A stretch of 64,000 nucleotides of DNA from Prevotella sp. (GCA_017449025.1 JAFSKJ010000063.1:18463-82462); one strand, 5' to 3'. Positions 53,309-63,597 are shown, numbered from the stretch's first letter. Notes: generated by a model from the sequence alone, not told the origin. Numbers and translations are program-made.

Positions 53309-54250
53309 ATGAAGACAAAGAATATGGCACTGCTGTCGATGGCGCTGATAGTGGCAGCTTGCATGGAAAACCAAGAGCGCACCACGGCCACCGGCACATT
53401 CGAGGCCACGGAGATTATAGTGTCGGCTGAGGGCAACGGAAACCTGCTGCAGTTCGACGTGGCAGAAGGCCAGGAGCTGAAGGAGGGAGAGCAGGTGGGA
53501 CTTATCGACACCGTACAGCTGCAGCTGACGGCCCGTCAGCTTGGTGCCACACGCAACACCTACGCCAGCCAGCGTCCCGACGCCCAGAAGCAGATAGCTG
53601 TGATACGCGAGGAGCTGTCGACAGCCATCAAGGAGCGAGACCGATTCAAGCGACTTGTTGACGAGAACGCCGCCAACAAGAAACTGCTTGACGATGCCAC
53701 AAGCCAGGTGAAGGTGCTCGAGCGGCAGCTTGAGGCACAGCAGTCGAATCTGGGAAACACATCGGCAAGTCTCAACTCGCAGATGAGCACCACCGACATA
53801 CAGCGGTACAAGGTGCTGGACCAGTTGGACAAGTGCCACATCAAGGCTCCAATATCGGGCACTGTGCTTGAGAAGTACACCGAACGCGGTGAGTTCACCG
53901 CCGTGGGCAAGCCGCTGTTCAAGATTGCCGACATAGAGAATATGTTCCTGCGCGCGTATCTCACTTCGTCGCAGCTCTACGACGTAAAGCTGGGGCAGAA
54001 GGTGACGGTGGTGAGCGACTTCGGCAACAACAAGATTCGCGAGTACGAGGGCAAGGTGGTGTGGATTTCGAGCAGCGCTGAGTTCACCCCGAAGACGGTG
54101 GTGACGGGCAGTGAGCGCGCCGACCAAGTCTACGCCGTCAAGATTGCCGTGAAGAACGACGGATACATAAAAATAGGTATGTACGGCGAGGTGAAGCTAC
54201 AGAAGGGGCAGGGACAGCAGCAAGAGGAAGAGCAGCAGGAACAGCAGTAG
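53309..54250 (+). CDS. HlyD/AcrA-type periplasmic adaptor lipoprotein
   Basis: The 313-residue membrane-fusion protein has a lipobox (LIVAACMEN, Cys at 18), so it is anchored to the inner membrane. The biotinyl-lipoyl half (TATGTFEATEIIVSAEGNGN) is followed by a long coiled coil (about 90-160, AVIREELSTAIKERDRFKRL), the second lipoyl half (IKAPISGTVLEKYTERGEF), a beta-barrel domain and a Gln/Glu-rich end (GQGQQQEEEQQEQQ). It links the ABC permeases to the TolC protein, 15 bp after that gene. The layout matches the YbhG/YhiI group of adaptors that pair with YbhFSR-like ABC exporters. Confidence 0.92.
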   Translation: MKTKNMALLSMALIVAACMENQERTTATGTFEATEIIVSAEGNGNLLQFDVAEGQELKEGEQVGLIDTVQLQLTARQLGATRNTYASQRPDAQKQIAVIREELSTAIKERDRFKRLVDENAANKKLLDDATSQVKVLERQLEAQQSNLGNTSASLNSQMSTTDIQRYKVLDQLDKCHIKAPISGTVLEKYTERGEFTAVGKPLFKIADIENMFLRAYLTSSQLYDVKLGQKVTVVSDFGNNKIREYEGKVVWISSSAEFTPKTVVTGSERADQVYAVKIAVKNDGYIKIGMYGEVKLQKGQGQQQEEEQQEQQ

Positions 54251-54260
54251 CACACAGGCC

Positions 54261-55715
54261 ATGAACAGCATAGAGGTAAGCAACGTCAGCAAGCGCTTTG
54301 GCCGCGTGAAGGCACTCGACAATGTGTCGCTAACCGTGGAGAAGGGCGAAATCTTCGGCATCATCGGTCCCGATGGCGCCGGAAAGACCACGCTGATGCG
54401 CATACTCACCACGCTGATGAAGCCGAAGGGGGGCAAAGCCTTCGTCGAGGGCTTCGACACCGTCAAGCAGATGTCGCAGATACGCGGCATGGTGGGCTAC
54501 ATGCCCGGACGCTTCTCGCTCTATCAGGACTTGACGGTTGAGGAGAACCTTAACTTCTTCGCCCGCCTGTTTCGCACAACCATAGAGAAGGGCTACGACA
54601 CGGTGAAGGACATATACTCGCAGATAGAGCCTTTCAAGACGCGACGCGCGGGGGCGCTGTCGGGAGGCATGAAGCAGAAGCTGGCTCTCTCGTGCGCTCT
54701 CATACACCAGCCTAAGGTGCTCTTCTTGGACGAGCCTACCACGGGCATCGACCCCATATCTCGCAAGGAGCTGTGGGCCATGCTCAAACAGCTGAACAAG
54801 CGCGGCATAACCATTGTGGTTTCCACACCATACCTCGACGAGGTGCGCAAATGCGACCGCATTGCCTTCCTTGAAGAGGGAAAGCTGCGGGGCGTGGGCT
54901 CTCCAGAGGAAATACTGCAGCAGTTTGCAGATGTATTCAACCCGAAGAGCTTAAGCCGCAAGATTCACAAGGACAGTACGGACACGGTCATCGAGGTTGA
55001 CAACATGGTGAAGATGTTCGGCTCGTTCTGCGCCGTAGACCATATAACGTTCAACGTGCACAAGGGCGAAATCTTTGGGTTCCTCGGGGCAAACGGCGCG
55101 GGCAAGACCACGGCCATGAACATACTGATAGGGCTGCACCAGCCTACGTCGGGCCATGCCACGGTGGCTGGATATGACGTAGCCAAGGACTATGAGCAGG
55201 TGAAGAAGCACATAGGCTACATGAGCCAGAAATTCTCGCTCTACGAGGACATGACCGTGAGGGAGAACATACGGCTCTTCGCTGGCATCTACGGCATGAA
55301 CGACAAGGAAATCAAGGAGAAGACCGACCGCATGCTCGATGACTTCAACTTCTCCGAGCATGGCGACGACCGTGTGCGGTCGCTGCCCTTGGGATGGCGG
55401 CAGAGAGTGGCTTTCCTGGTTAGCATTTTCCATGAGCCCGACATCGTGTTCCTCGACGAGCCAACGGGCGGTGTCGACCCGCTGACAAGACGGCAGTTCT
55501 GGTCGCTGATATATGATGCTGCCGAGAGGGGCATCACTGTCTTCGTTACCACCCACTATATGGACGAGGCCGAATACTGCGACCGCCTCTCAATCATGGT
55601 GGACGGGCAGATACGCGCCATTGGCACGCCCGACGAGCTGAAACATGAATACGGCTTTAGCGACATGGACGGGGTGTTCACCCACCTGGCCCGACAAAGC
55701 CAGCGAACGGAATAA
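54261..55715 (+). CDS. Double ABC ATPase of a YbhF-type exporter
   Basis: The 484-residue protein has two nucleotide-binding domains in one chain. Domain 1: Walker A GPDGAGKTT (36-44; Asp is typical of the YbhF group), signature LSGGMKQK, Walker B VLFLDEPTTGIDP. Domain 2 (from about 240): Walker A GANGAGKTT, atypical signature LPLGWRQR, Walker B IVFLDEPTGGVDP. The asymmetry (canonical plus LPLGW signature) is the known YbhF pattern. It powers export by the two ABC-2 permeases encoded next. The start is 10 bp after the adaptor gene. Substrates of such systems include drugs, cations or lipids; none can be named here. Confidence 0.93.
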   Translation: MNSIEVSNVSKRFGRVKALDNVSLTVEKGEIFGIIGPDGAGKTTLMRILTTLMKPKGGKAFVEGFDTVKQMSQIRGMVGYMPGRFSLYQDLTVEENLNFFARLFRTTIEKGYDTVKDIYSQIEPFKTRRAGALSGGMKQKLALSCALIHQPKVLFLDEPTTGIDPISRKELWAMLKQLNKRGITIVVSTPYLDEVRKCDRIAFLEEGKLRGVGSPEEILQQFADVFNPKSLSRKIHKDSTDTVIEVDNMVKMFGSFCAVDHITFNVHKGEIFGFLGANGAGKTTAMNILIGLHQPTSGHATVAGYDVAKDYEQVKKHIGYMSQKFSLYEDMTVRENIRLFAGIYGMNDKEIKEKTDRMLDDFNFSEHGDDRVRSLPLGWRQRVAFLVSIFHEPDIVFLDEPTGGVDPLTRRQFWSLIYDAAERGITVFVTTHYMDEAEYCDRLSIMVDGQIRAIGTPDELKHEYGFSDMDGVFTHLARQSQRTE

Positions 55716-55737
55716 AAGTAGAAATGACAAACAATAT

Positions 55738-56823
55738 ATGGGAGCGTTTTTCAACTGCGTCAGCAAAGAGATAAAGCATATTCTGCGCGACAATCGCACA
55801 CTGCTGCTCATATTCGGCCTGCCGATTATCATGCTGCTGCTCTACGGCTTTGCCATTACCACCGACGTAAAGAATGTGCGCGTGGTGGTGGTGAAGGCCA
55901 ACATGGACAAGGACACGCAAAGGGTGATTGACCGCATCAACGCTTCCAACGATTTCCATGTGGTGGGAATGGCGCACACACCACAGGAGGCAAAAGACAT
56001 AATAAGGAGACAAAAGGCCGACGTGGCAGTGCTCTTCAGCTCTGGTTTCGCCAACCACAAATACACCGGTCAGGCAGGCGTGCAGGTGATTTGCGACGGA
56101 ACAGACCCGAATACAACCATCCAACAAACCAACTACCTGAGACAGATAGTGGTAAGCGGACTGATGAACGCAATGCAACAGGACTTATACACCATACGCC
56201 TGCTGTATAACCCGCAAATAAAGAGTATCTATTATTTCGTGCCGGGACTGACGGGAGCCTTGCTGCTGTTGTTCTGTACCATGATGACGTCGGTAAGCAT
56301 TGTGCGAGAGAAGGAAACCGGGTCGATGGAGGTGATGCTTGTATCGCCCGTACACCCATTCCTGATCATAGCCTCAAAGTTGTTCCCCTATCTCATCATA
56401 TCGGAATTTGTGCAGATGCTGAACTTGATCATCACATACTTCGTGCTTGAGGTGCCGATACGGGGGGGCATAGCCTCCATCATGCTCATTTCAACGCTCT
56501 ACGCCATGGTGGCGCTGATGCTCGGACTGCTGGTGAGCATTGTGGTGAAGAGACAAATAACGGCCATCCTCACCTGCAGCTCGGTGTTCGTCATACCCAC
56601 AATCATGTTGTCAGACATGATATACCCCATAGAGAGCCTGCCAGAGGTTATACGGCATTTCTCCACCATAGTGCCGGCGCGGTGGTTTGTTTCGGCCATG
56701 AGGAAAATCATGGTCATGGGACTCGACCTGAACGCCGTACAACAGGAGATAAAGATTCTGCTTATCATGCTGGTAACACTGGCCACGCTGGCACTGGCAA
56801 GTTTCAAAAAACGACTGGAATAG
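55738..56823 (+). CDS. ABC-2 permease subunit 1 (YbhS-like)
   Basis: The 361-residue protein starts at 55738 (MGAFFNCVSKEIKHILRDNR), 22 bp after the ATPase stop; a longer ORF would overlap the ATPase. One N-terminal helix (LLLIFGLPIIMLLLYGFAI), a large periplasmic domain (about 45-170), then five helices ending at LLIMLVTLATLALASF. The motif PVHPFLIIASKLFPYLIISE and the conserved IREKE/VREKETGSMEVML region mark the ABC2_membrane_3 family. It forms the transmembrane dimer with the following gene. Confidence 0.9.
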   Translation: MGAFFNCVSKEIKHILRDNRTLLLIFGLPIIMLLLYGFAITTDVKNVRVVVVKANMDKDTQRVIDRINASNDFHVVGMAHTPQEAKDIIRRQKADVAVLFSSGFANHKYTGQAGVQVICDGTDPNTTIQQTNYLRQIVVSGLMNAMQQDLYTIRLLYNPQIKSIYYFVPGLTGALLLLFCTMMTSVSIVREKETGSMEVMLVSPVHPFLIIASKLFPYLIISEFVQMLNLIITYFVLEVPIRGGIASIMLISTLYAMVALMLGLLVSIVVKRQITAILTCSSVFVIPTIMLSDMIYPIESLPEVIRHFSTIVPARWFVSAMRKIMVMGLDLNAVQQEIKILLIMLVTLATLALASFKKRLE

Positions 56824-56839
56824 GTAAGGAGGAAAGAGT

Positions 56840-57943
56840 ATGCTGAAATACGTGCTTGAAAAGGAATTGCTGAAGTTCTGGCGCAACAAGTTCATGATGT
56901 GCCTGTTCGTCTTCCTACCTGTCATTGTGATGATAGTCTGCCCCTACATCACCAGCCTCGAGGTACGCAACGTGAAAGTTTGTGTGGTAGACAACGACCA
57001 CTCCACGCTCTCACGCCGCTTTGTCGACGAGCTCAACGCCTCACGATACTTTGTATATAAGGGCACCGTGTCGTCGTATGCCGACGGCCTGAAAGAGATT
57101 GAGAAGACTGATGCAGACTTGTTTGTGGTCATTCCCAAGGACTATGAGAGCAAACTATTGCGCAACGAACAGGCCAAAATGCAGATTGTGGTCAACGCCG
57201 TCAATGGGCCGAAAGGAGTGATTGCGAGCAACTACGTCACGCAGATTGTCATTGACAACTATCTCTCCGCCTTTAGTACTTTTTCCGACGTGGCGAAAGA
57301 CAAGCTGTTTTCGGCGTACAACCTCTACAACCCGCATCAGGACTATAAGTTCTTCATGATACCGGCCATCATTATGGTGATATTCATCACCGTCGGTGGC
57401 CCCATGCCAGCCCAGGACATCGTGGGAGAGAAAGAGTCGGGCACCATCAACCAGATTAATGTGTCGCCTGTGCGACGCTCAGTGTTCATCTATGCCAAGA
57501 CCCTGCCCTACGCCTTCATAGGCATCTTTGTGCTCACCACGTCGCTCATCACATCCTGGCTGGTACACGGCATTACCTGCGAAGGCAACTATGTGGCGCT
57601 CTATACCCTGTCGTTCCTGATGATTATCTCGCTGTCGGGCTTGGGACTGACGGTCTCGAACTTCAGCGACACCATGCAGCAAGCCACGTTTACCATGTAT
57701 TTCTTCGACATGACCATGATGTTGCTCAGCGGACTGTTCACCCCCTTCCGCAGCATGCCCGAATTCATCCAGTCAATCATGGTAATCAATCCCGTGGTCT
57801 ACTTCATCGATGCCTTCCGCACCATCTTTGTGCGAGGGGGTAGCTTCTCCGATGTTTACATGCAATTTTTTGCCATTGCCACCTTCGGTATCATCATGAA
57901 CCTGATGGGCATACTCACATACAAGAAAAACATTAAGGCATAA
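56840..57943 (+). CDS. ABC-2 permease subunit 2 (YbhR-like)
   Basis: The 367-residue protein has the same topology as the preceding permease: an N-terminal helix (FMMCLFVFLPVIVMIVCPYI), a periplasmic domain, then five or six helices. The characteristic GEKESGTINQINVSPVRR lies before the membrane block, and TFTMYFFDMTMMLLSGLFTPF near the end. It starts 16 bp after its partner. Together with the double ATPase, the adaptor and the TolC protein it completes an exporter without a local regulator gene. Confidence 0.9.
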   Translation: MLKYVLEKELLKFWRNKFMMCLFVFLPVIVMIVCPYITSLEVRNVKVCVVDNDHSTLSRRFVDELNASRYFVYKGTVSSYADGLKEIEKTDADLFVVIPKDYESKLLRNEQAKMQIVVNAVNGPKGVIASNYVTQIVIDNYLSAFSTFSDVAKDKLFSAYNLYNPHQDYKFFMIPAIIMVIFITVGGPMPAQDIVGEKESGTINQINVSPVRRSVFIYAKTLPYAFIGIFVLTTSLITSWLVHGITCEGNYVALYTLSFLMIISLSGLGLTVSNFSDTMQQATFTMYFFDMTMMLLSGLFTPFRSMPEFIQSIMVINPVVYFIDAFRTIFVRGGSFSDVYMQFFAIATFGIIMNLMGILTYKKNIKA

Positions 57944-57964
57944 ACCTATATCACCATATTACCA

Positions 57965-58813
57965 ATGAAGGATTACATCGACTTTCGCGGACAGATGACC
58001 AAGGTTCTTGGGAAGACAAAGATGTTTTTCATTCCCAAGCCTTTTACCGACTGGTTGTCACGATACAACCACGCAGACTTCTTCAACCGCATGTATAACG
58101 AAAGGATGCAGGGGAACGACTACGTTGAAAACATACGCGCCTCAATGGAATACATGAGGAATACGCTGGAAGTCGTGGGAAGCGAAAACCTGCCGCCTGC
58201 CGACAGCGGACGGCGCTTCACATTCGTCTGCAACCACCCCATGGGACTGCCTGACAGCGCAGTGTTCTCACGCACCATAGGCGAGCTGTACAATGGCAAG
58301 ATAAACATCTTAGCAACGGTGCTCACCACCGAGCTGCCGGGGCTGTGCGACGTGGTGGTGCCTGTAAAAGTGTCAGGCGAGCACGATCGCGAGGAACTGA
58401 TGCTCCATAAAAAGATTTTTGCCAGCGACAACCAGATACTGATACACCCGGCGGGGCGAATCTCTGTGCTGGGTGACGACGGATGTATTCACGACCTGCC
58501 GTGGAAGACAAACTTCCTACGCAGAAGCCTACAGACAAAGCGCGACGTAGTGCCAGTGTTCTGCGACGGAATGTTCTCGCGCTGGTTCTACAAGACATGT
58601 CAACGAGCCGACTACTTCATGGTGAGGAAACACATCTTCGACGCCTTCATTATGTATCACGAGTGGAGGAAACATGTGGGCGCCCACTACAAGATTTACA
58701 TAGGCAAACCCATACCCTGGCAGACATTCGACAATAGCCGAACCCTTGACGAGTGGGCACAGTTCGTTAGGCAGAAATGCTACGAGCTGGCACCGCTGCG
58801 CAAACCACAATAG
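57965..58813 (+). CDS. PlsC-type acyltransferase
   Basis: The 282-residue lysophospholipid-acyltransferase-like protein has FVCNHPMGLPDSAVF near residue 80, the NHP...D variant of the acyltransferase HX4D motif seen in Bacteroidetes OlsA/hemolysin-type members. Other marks are VVVPVKVSGEHDREELM and LIHPAGRISVLGDDG (the substrate-binding Pro/Gly block). No signal peptide is apparent, so it is probably peripheral on the inner membrane, acylating a lyso- or amino-lipid. It follows the exporter by 21 bp and precedes priA by 15 bp, so it may share their transcript without sharing function. Confidence 0.82.
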   Translation: MKDYIDFRGQMTKVLGKTKMFFIPKPFTDWLSRYNHADFFNRMYNERMQGNDYVENIRASMEYMRNTLEVVGSENLPPADSGRRFTFVCNHPMGLPDSAVFSRTIGELYNGKINILATVLTTELPGLCDVVVPVKVSGEHDREELMLHKKIFASDNQILIHPAGRISVLGDDGCIHDLPWKTNFLRRSLQTKRDVVPVFCDGMFSRWFYKTCQRADYFMVRKHIFDAFIMYHEWRKHVGAHYKIYIGKPIPWQTFDNSRTLDEWAQFVRQKCYELAPLRKPQ

Positions 58814-58828
58814 ACACCATACGCCACA

Positions 58829-61093
58829 ATGCCCTTTGCCGACGTAATACTCCCACTGCCGCTCAACGGCTTCTTCACCTATTCCGTACCTGAGCAGTAC
58901 AGGAAACAGCTGAAGGAGGGGGAGAGAGTGCTTGTGCCATTCGGACAGAAGAAGACATACATAGCCATTGTGGCAAAACTCCACGACAGCAAGCCGGAGG
59001 GATATGCCGTAAAGGACATCTTCAGCGTGCTCGACGCGCAGCCCATAGTCTACGACACGCAGCTAAGGCTCTGGCAGTGGATTGCCGACTACTATATGTC
59101 GCCTGTTGGCGAGGTGATGAAGGCGGCACTGCCGTCAGGGATGAAAGCCGAGGAGGGCTACCGCCCGAAGACTGAGACCTGCGTGCGCCTGACACCAAAG
59201 TTCGGCAACGAACAGGCACAGCACATAGCCCTCGACATGCTACAGCAGAACAGGGCACACAAGCAGTACAAGGCCTTCTGCACATTCCTTGACATCTGCA
59301 CCAGCCAGCAACCTGTCACCCTCGCAGAGCTACTTAACGCCAGCCATGCCAGTCCGGCCACCATAAGGGCACTCGTACAGCGAGGGCTGATAGAGACATA
59401 CGAGGTGGAGGTGGGGCGCCTGAACCACGGCGGAGAGCCGCATCCGGAACTGATAAAGAAGCTCTCTGCTGCCCAGCAGGAGGCATACAACAAGATTCTC
59501 TTCTCCATGCTGCGCAAAAGCGTGACACTGCTACATGGAGTAACAGCGTCGGGAAAGACGGAAATATACATCCACATCATACAGCGCGAGATTGACCAGG
59601 GGCGGCAGGTGCTATACCTCTTGCCGGAAATAGCACTGACGGTGCAGATGATGGAGCGTCTGAGACGCGTGTTCGGCAACAGGCTCGGTATCTACCACTC
59701 ACGCTACAGCGACGCAGAGCGCGTGGAGATATGGCAGAAACAGCTCTCAGCAGCCCCCTACGACGTTATCCTCGGTGCCCGCTCTGCCGTCTTCCTGCCG
59801 TTCCAGCGCCTGGGACTCGTTATCGTAGACGAGGAGCACGAGACCAGCTACAAGCAGCAGGAACCCATGCCACGATACCACGCACGCAGCGTGGCCATCA
59901 TGCTGGCGTCGATGGCTGCCGCTGCTGAACAGCAGAGGCCGTCGGTAATCCTCGGCACTGCCACACCCTCACTCGAGTCTTACTACAATGCCCGCACAGG
60001 GAAGTTCGGGCTGGTGACGCTTACCGAGCGCCACCAAGGCATAGAGCTTCCCGAGATAGAGGTGGTTGACATTGCCGACCTTCAGCGGAGGAAAATGATG
60101 AGCGGACCATTCTCACCTTTATTATTATCGCGCGTGCGCGAGGCTCTGGAGCGCGGAGAGCAGGCCATTCTCTTCCAAAACCGCCGAGGCTATGCCCCGC
60201 AGGTGGAGTGCCACCAGTGCGGGTGGGTGCCACACTGCCAGCACTGCGACGTCTCGCTGACACTCCACCGCCAGATGAACCAGCTGACGTGCCACTACTG
60301 CGGCTACACCTACCAGGTGCCCACAGAGTGCCCTGCCTGTGGCAGCCACGACCTGCGCACCAGGGGCGTCGGCACAGAGAAGATTGAAGACCAGCTGCGC
60401 GACATCTTCTCCGAAGCACACATAGCACGCATGGATTTCGACACCACGCGCTCACAGGGAGCCTACGAGCGACTCATCGGCGACTTCTCGTCAGGGCGCA
60501 CCAACCTGCTAATAGGCACCCAAATGATTTCCAAGGGACTCGACTTCGACCGTGTGTCGGTGGTGGGCATAATAAATGCCGACAACATGCTCAACCAGCC
60601 TGACTTCAGGGCATACGAGCATGCCTTCACCATGATGACACAGGTGAGCGGCAGGGCGGGACGACGAAACAAGAGAGGGCTGGTGATACTGCAGACGCGA
60701 AGCCCGCAGCTGCCAGTAATACAGCAAACCATTCACTCCGACTACGAGGCCCTCTACCGCGACCTCATTGCCGAGCGCCAGGCATTCCGCTATCCGCCAT
60801 ACAGCCGCCTCATCTACATATTCCTGAAGCACCGCTCAGAGCAGCTGACAGACTCTGCTGCACTGGAGCTGGCATCAAGGCTGAGACAGTGGTTCGGGAG
60901 CAGGCTTCTCGGACCAGACAAGCCTGCCGTGGCCAAGGTGAAGTCGCTGGCCATACGCAAGCTTGTGCTGAAGGTGGAACTGGAACTCAGCATGGCCGAC
61001 GTGCGCCGCTACCTGCTCTTGGCGCAGCAGCAAATGATGGCCGACAAGCGCTATGGCACCTTACAGATTTACTTCGACGTAGACCCGTTGTAA
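58829..61093 (+). CDS. priA: Primosomal protein N' (PriA helicase)
   Basis: The 754-residue protein restarts stalled replication forks by loading the primosome. The N-terminal DNA-binding domain is FADVILPLPLNGFFTYSVPE. Helicase motifs: Walker A GVTASGKTE (usually GVTGSGKTE), the DEEH box VIVDEEHETSYKQ, then GTATPSLES. The zinc-binding domain has eight cysteines in CHQCGW, HCQHCD, TCHYCG and CPACGS. The C-terminal motor has IGTQMISKGLDFDRV and QVSGRAGRR. Length and order are normal. It is the last gene of the plus-strand run and is followed by a perfect terminator hairpin. Confidence 0.96.
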   Translation: MPFADVILPLPLNGFFTYSVPEQYRKQLKEGERVLVPFGQKKTYIAIVAKLHDSKPEGYAVKDIFSVLDAQPIVYDTQLRLWQWIADYYMSPVGEVMKAALPSGMKAEEGYRPKTETCVRLTPKFGNEQAQHIALDMLQQNRAHKQYKAFCTFLDICTSQQPVTLAELLNASHASPATIRALVQRGLIETYEVEVGRLNHGGEPHPELIKKLSAAQQEAYNKILFSMLRKSVTLLHGVTASGKTEIYIHIIQREIDQGRQVLYLLPEIALTVQMMERLRRVFGNRLGIYHSRYSDAERVEIWQKQLSAAPYDVILGARSAVFLPFQRLGLVIVDEEHETSYKQQEPMPRYHARSVAIMLASMAAAAEQQRPSVILGTATPSLESYYNARTGKFGLVTLTERHQGIELPEIEVVDIADLQRRKMMSGPFSPLLLSRVREALERGEQAILFQNRRGYAPQVECHQCGWVPHCQHCDVSLTLHRQMNQLTCHYCGYTYQVPTECPACGSHDLRTRGVGTEKIEDQLRDIFSEAHIARMDFDTTRSQGAYERLIGDFSSGRTNLLIGTQMISKGLDFDRVSVVGIINADNMLNQPDFRAYEHAFTMMTQVSGRAGRRNKRGLVILQTRSPQLPVIQQTIHSDYEALYRDLIAERQAFRYPPYSRLIYIFLKHRSEQLTDSAALELASRLRQWFGSRLLGPDKPAVAKVKSLAIRKLVLKVELELSMADVRRYLLLAQQQMMADKRYGTLQIYFDVDPL

Positions 61094-61104
61094 GAGATAA
61101 AATA

Positions 61105-61142
61105 CAACATCCCCCGCAGCGTATGAGCTGCGGGGGATGTTG
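61105..61142. terminator. Bidirectional terminator between priA and the 712-residue protein gene
   Basis: The perfect 16-bp arms CAACATCCCCCGCAGC (61105-61120) and complement (61127-61142) flank the loop GTATGA. It lies between converging genes, 12 bp after the priA stop and 41 bp from the stop of the minus-strand gene. No long T-run is present, but stem stability is very high. Confidence 0.75.
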
Positions 61143-61183
61143 ATATAGGTGAGCGAACAATGTCGCTCTGAGGAGTGCTGGAA

Positions 61184-63322
61184 TTACTTCACAACCTTCT
61201 TGCCATTCTTGATGAAGATGCCCTTCGAGGCGCTCTTCACCTCCTGGCCAGCCAGGTTGTAGATGGCATTATCCTTGCTCTCGAAGCTCTTCACACCCTT
61301 GACGCCTACAGATGCTGACTCCTGAACGTAGATGAAGTCGATAGCCTTGGCCATCTTACCGCTGCTGCCAGCACTACCAGTACCTGAAACGCTAATAGCT
61401 GTCGGGCCGTATACGGTGAACGACTCGCTGGCGTGCTCGTTTACAGCGTTACTTGTATCTACAGTGGTGAGAATATCACCGTTGCTTGTGCTGAATACAA
61501 AATCTCCATTGGTGCTTGCCACGAAGATGTATTCACCTGCATCAATTGTGCAGAGCTGAACGGTGTTCTCAGGATAGCCGCCAGCACCTTTGGAGAAACG
61601 TCCGTTGGTGTAGAAGCCGCTGGCCTTGGTCAGACCGTCAATGTCCTCTCCCTCAGCGAAGAATACCACGCCGCCGAGATTTGCCTTGGTATACTCTACC
61701 ACTTCCTCCTGACCGTTGGTCGTCAGCTCAAAGCTATGAGTGAAGCTCTGACGGTCAGAGTTGGGACCGCCGATACCCTTCAGCTCAAAAGTCTGCTCGT
61801 TCCAGATGTACTTGGGAAGGTTCACGGTGACAGTGCTACCTTCATAGCCGGTACCCTCGGCAAGAGTCATACCTAAGTCGGCGTTTACTGTGTAAGAGAA
61901 TGTCTGGGGAACCTGTCTTACTAAGATGTAGTCGATGGATACAGGAATCTTGCTGGTTGAGCCAGCATTACCGTTCTGGGCTACCTTGATGGTGGTGCTG
62001 CCGGCTACGGTGAAGGCCTCACTTGATACTTCTGAGAGATAGTTGCCGCTACTTACTGCAGAAAGAATCTCAGTGCCGTCGGACAGAGTGAACACGAAAG
62101 GTGTAGCACCGCTGACGCGGGCTGTCAGAACGTATGTGCCAGGGCCAAGGTCAATGATGTCTGCAGACTCTGTCTCAACATAGCCGCCATAACCTTTGGA
62201 GAAGCGGGTGTTGCAGTAGCCATTGTCAACAGTCTTTGTCAGACTCTCAATTTCCTCGCCTTCCTTTAGGAAAATCACCTCACCGTCAACATTGTCGTCA
62301 GTATATGTCTGGTTTGCAGAATAGTTGTTATATTCTAAAAGGTAACCTTGGGAAACGTTATTGTTGTTAATCGGCTTAGAGTAAAGTCTGCCGTTCAGTG
62401 TTTGCTTGAGTGGATAGAATATTGTCACATTCTCGTTGGCATAGTATTCGCCGGTTGCCTCGAATGGAAGTGTCACCTGGTTGTCACCGTCAGTGTATGA
62501 GGTGGTGAAGGTATAGCCGTACTTAGGAGCCTCAACAAAGGTAATTGTAACAACAGTGCTGCCGTCGGAAGCAACCTGCTGGTTTTCTGCATCGTCACTG
62601 CCGTAAGTGTACTTTATGCCGTTTGCCCAGAAATCCTTTGTATCATCGTCCGACAGCGGAGGGATACCACCTATTTCACCTGCGGCACTGCGATTGCTCT
62701 TCAGCGTATTTCCGTCGCCATCAACATACTTGATGGTGAACTGTGCGGTAGGAGCGGTTGTAGCCTCAATGGTAACAGTGGGGAGGTTCATTGTGGGACC
62801 GCCGGCCATTGTCTCGTAAACCAAAATGGTGACAAGCTTGTCTTCGTCGTTGGCAAAGGCGGCAGTGATGTCAAAGGTTAAGTTCCCGGTTTGACCTTTG
62901 GATACGGTCTGAGTCTCGCCTAACAAGGTGATAGATTTGTCTGCTGTATTCCAAGTCAAATCACTTGACCATGCCGAAGAGTTGTAACCAACGCCCCAAG
63001 TAGTATTGCGTGCACTGAAGGCATCTGTTGTGAAGTTCATTGTAGCCTTGCTGACGTAACCGGCAATGTCACGGGCATCAACCTGCACGTAGACAACATA
63101 GTTAACACCCCAGCCGGCATTGGCAAGCGCCACTTGTCCACCGGAAATCTTGTTGTAGCCGGCAGGGCAGGAAGTAACCTCGCCAAAAGAGGTGTCCAAG
63201 TCATTATCTGAACCACTGATATACGTCATCTTTACGATGGCTTCCTCGGCTGCCGAAGCATAGCCTACACCCATGACCATAGCTATGGCCACGAGCATTG
63301 TTTTTAGTAAATTTTTCTTCAT
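61184..63322 (-). CDS. Secreted protein with two tandem CBM-like repeats and secretion tail, function unknown
   Basis: The 712-residue protein has a signal peptide (MLVAIAMVMGVGYASA). An N-terminal domain resembles DNRLRE-type beta modules (about 25-185). A MucBP-like strand pair follows (FTIKYVDGDGNTLKSNR). Then two homologous modules lie at about 315-460 and 540-670: each has an EGEEI/EGEDI opening, a TRFSKGYGGY or GRFSKGAGGY block, an AGEYIFVAST-type strand and an IDYILV/IDFIYV end. The tail is IYNLAGQEVKSASKGIFIKNGKKVVK. No catalytic residues are evident; glycan binding is a reasonable guess. It is a single-gene unit; an imperfect promoter (GTTG-N18-TAACTTTA) lies at 63375-63404. Confidence 0.72.
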   Translation of the reverse strand: MKKNLLKTMLVAIAMVMGVGYASAAEEAIVKMTYISGSDNDLDTSFGEVTSCPAGYNKISGGQVALANAGWGVNYVVYVQVDARDIAGYVSKATMNFTTDAFSARNTTWGVGYNSSAWSSDLTWNTADKSITLLGETQTVSKGQTGNLTFDITAAFANDEDKLVTILVYETMAGGPTMNLPTVTIEATTAPTAQFTIKYVDGDGNTLKSNRSAAGEIGGIPPLSDDDTKDFWANGIKYTYGSDDAENQQVASDGSTVVTITFVEAPKYGYTFTTSYTDGDNQVTLPFEATGEYYANENVTIFYPLKQTLNGRLYSKPINNNNVSQGYLLEYNNYSANQTYTDDNVDGEVIFLKEGEEIESLTKTVDNGYCNTRFSKGYGGYVETESADIIDLGPGTYVLTARVSGATPFVFTLSDGTEILSAVSSGNYLSEVSSEAFTVAGSTTIKVAQNGNAGSTSKIPVSIDYILVRQVPQTFSYTVNADLGMTLAEGTGYEGSTVTVNLPKYIWNEQTFELKGIGGPNSDRQSFTHSFELTTNGQEEVVEYTKANLGGVVFFAEGEDIDGLTKASGFYTNGRFSKGAGGYPENTVQLCTIDAGEYIFVASTNGDFVFSTSNGDILTTVDTSNAVNEHASESFTVYGPTAISVSGTGSAGSSGKMAKAIDFIYVQESASVGVKGVKSFESKDNAIYNLAGQEVKSASKGIFIKNGKKVVK

Positions 63323-63597
63323 GATGTTTTAATTTTTAGTTGTAAGTTAAAAGTTGTCTTTCTGAATTTGGCTGTAAAGTTACGAAAATTATTTGGCGTA
63401 CAACGCTTTAGCGTCACTTATTTAGTACACTTTAACACTTGGCCTGCGTTTCGTATCTCTCAGCACCCCTATCATAAGGACAACCTAAATTCGGAGCGCA
63501 GGCGACCTCGCCCCCCACTTCCTACATATTCACGCACGCGTAAGCGTAAGTAAAAACTACTGACACGTATAAAATGGCGTGAAACCTGCCTGACGAG

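Noticed and set aside
55645-55737. Upstream extension of the first ABC permease ORF
   Set aside because: It overlaps the ATPase gene and encodes a polar sequence unlike the family N-terminus. MGAFFNCVSKE at 55738 fits.
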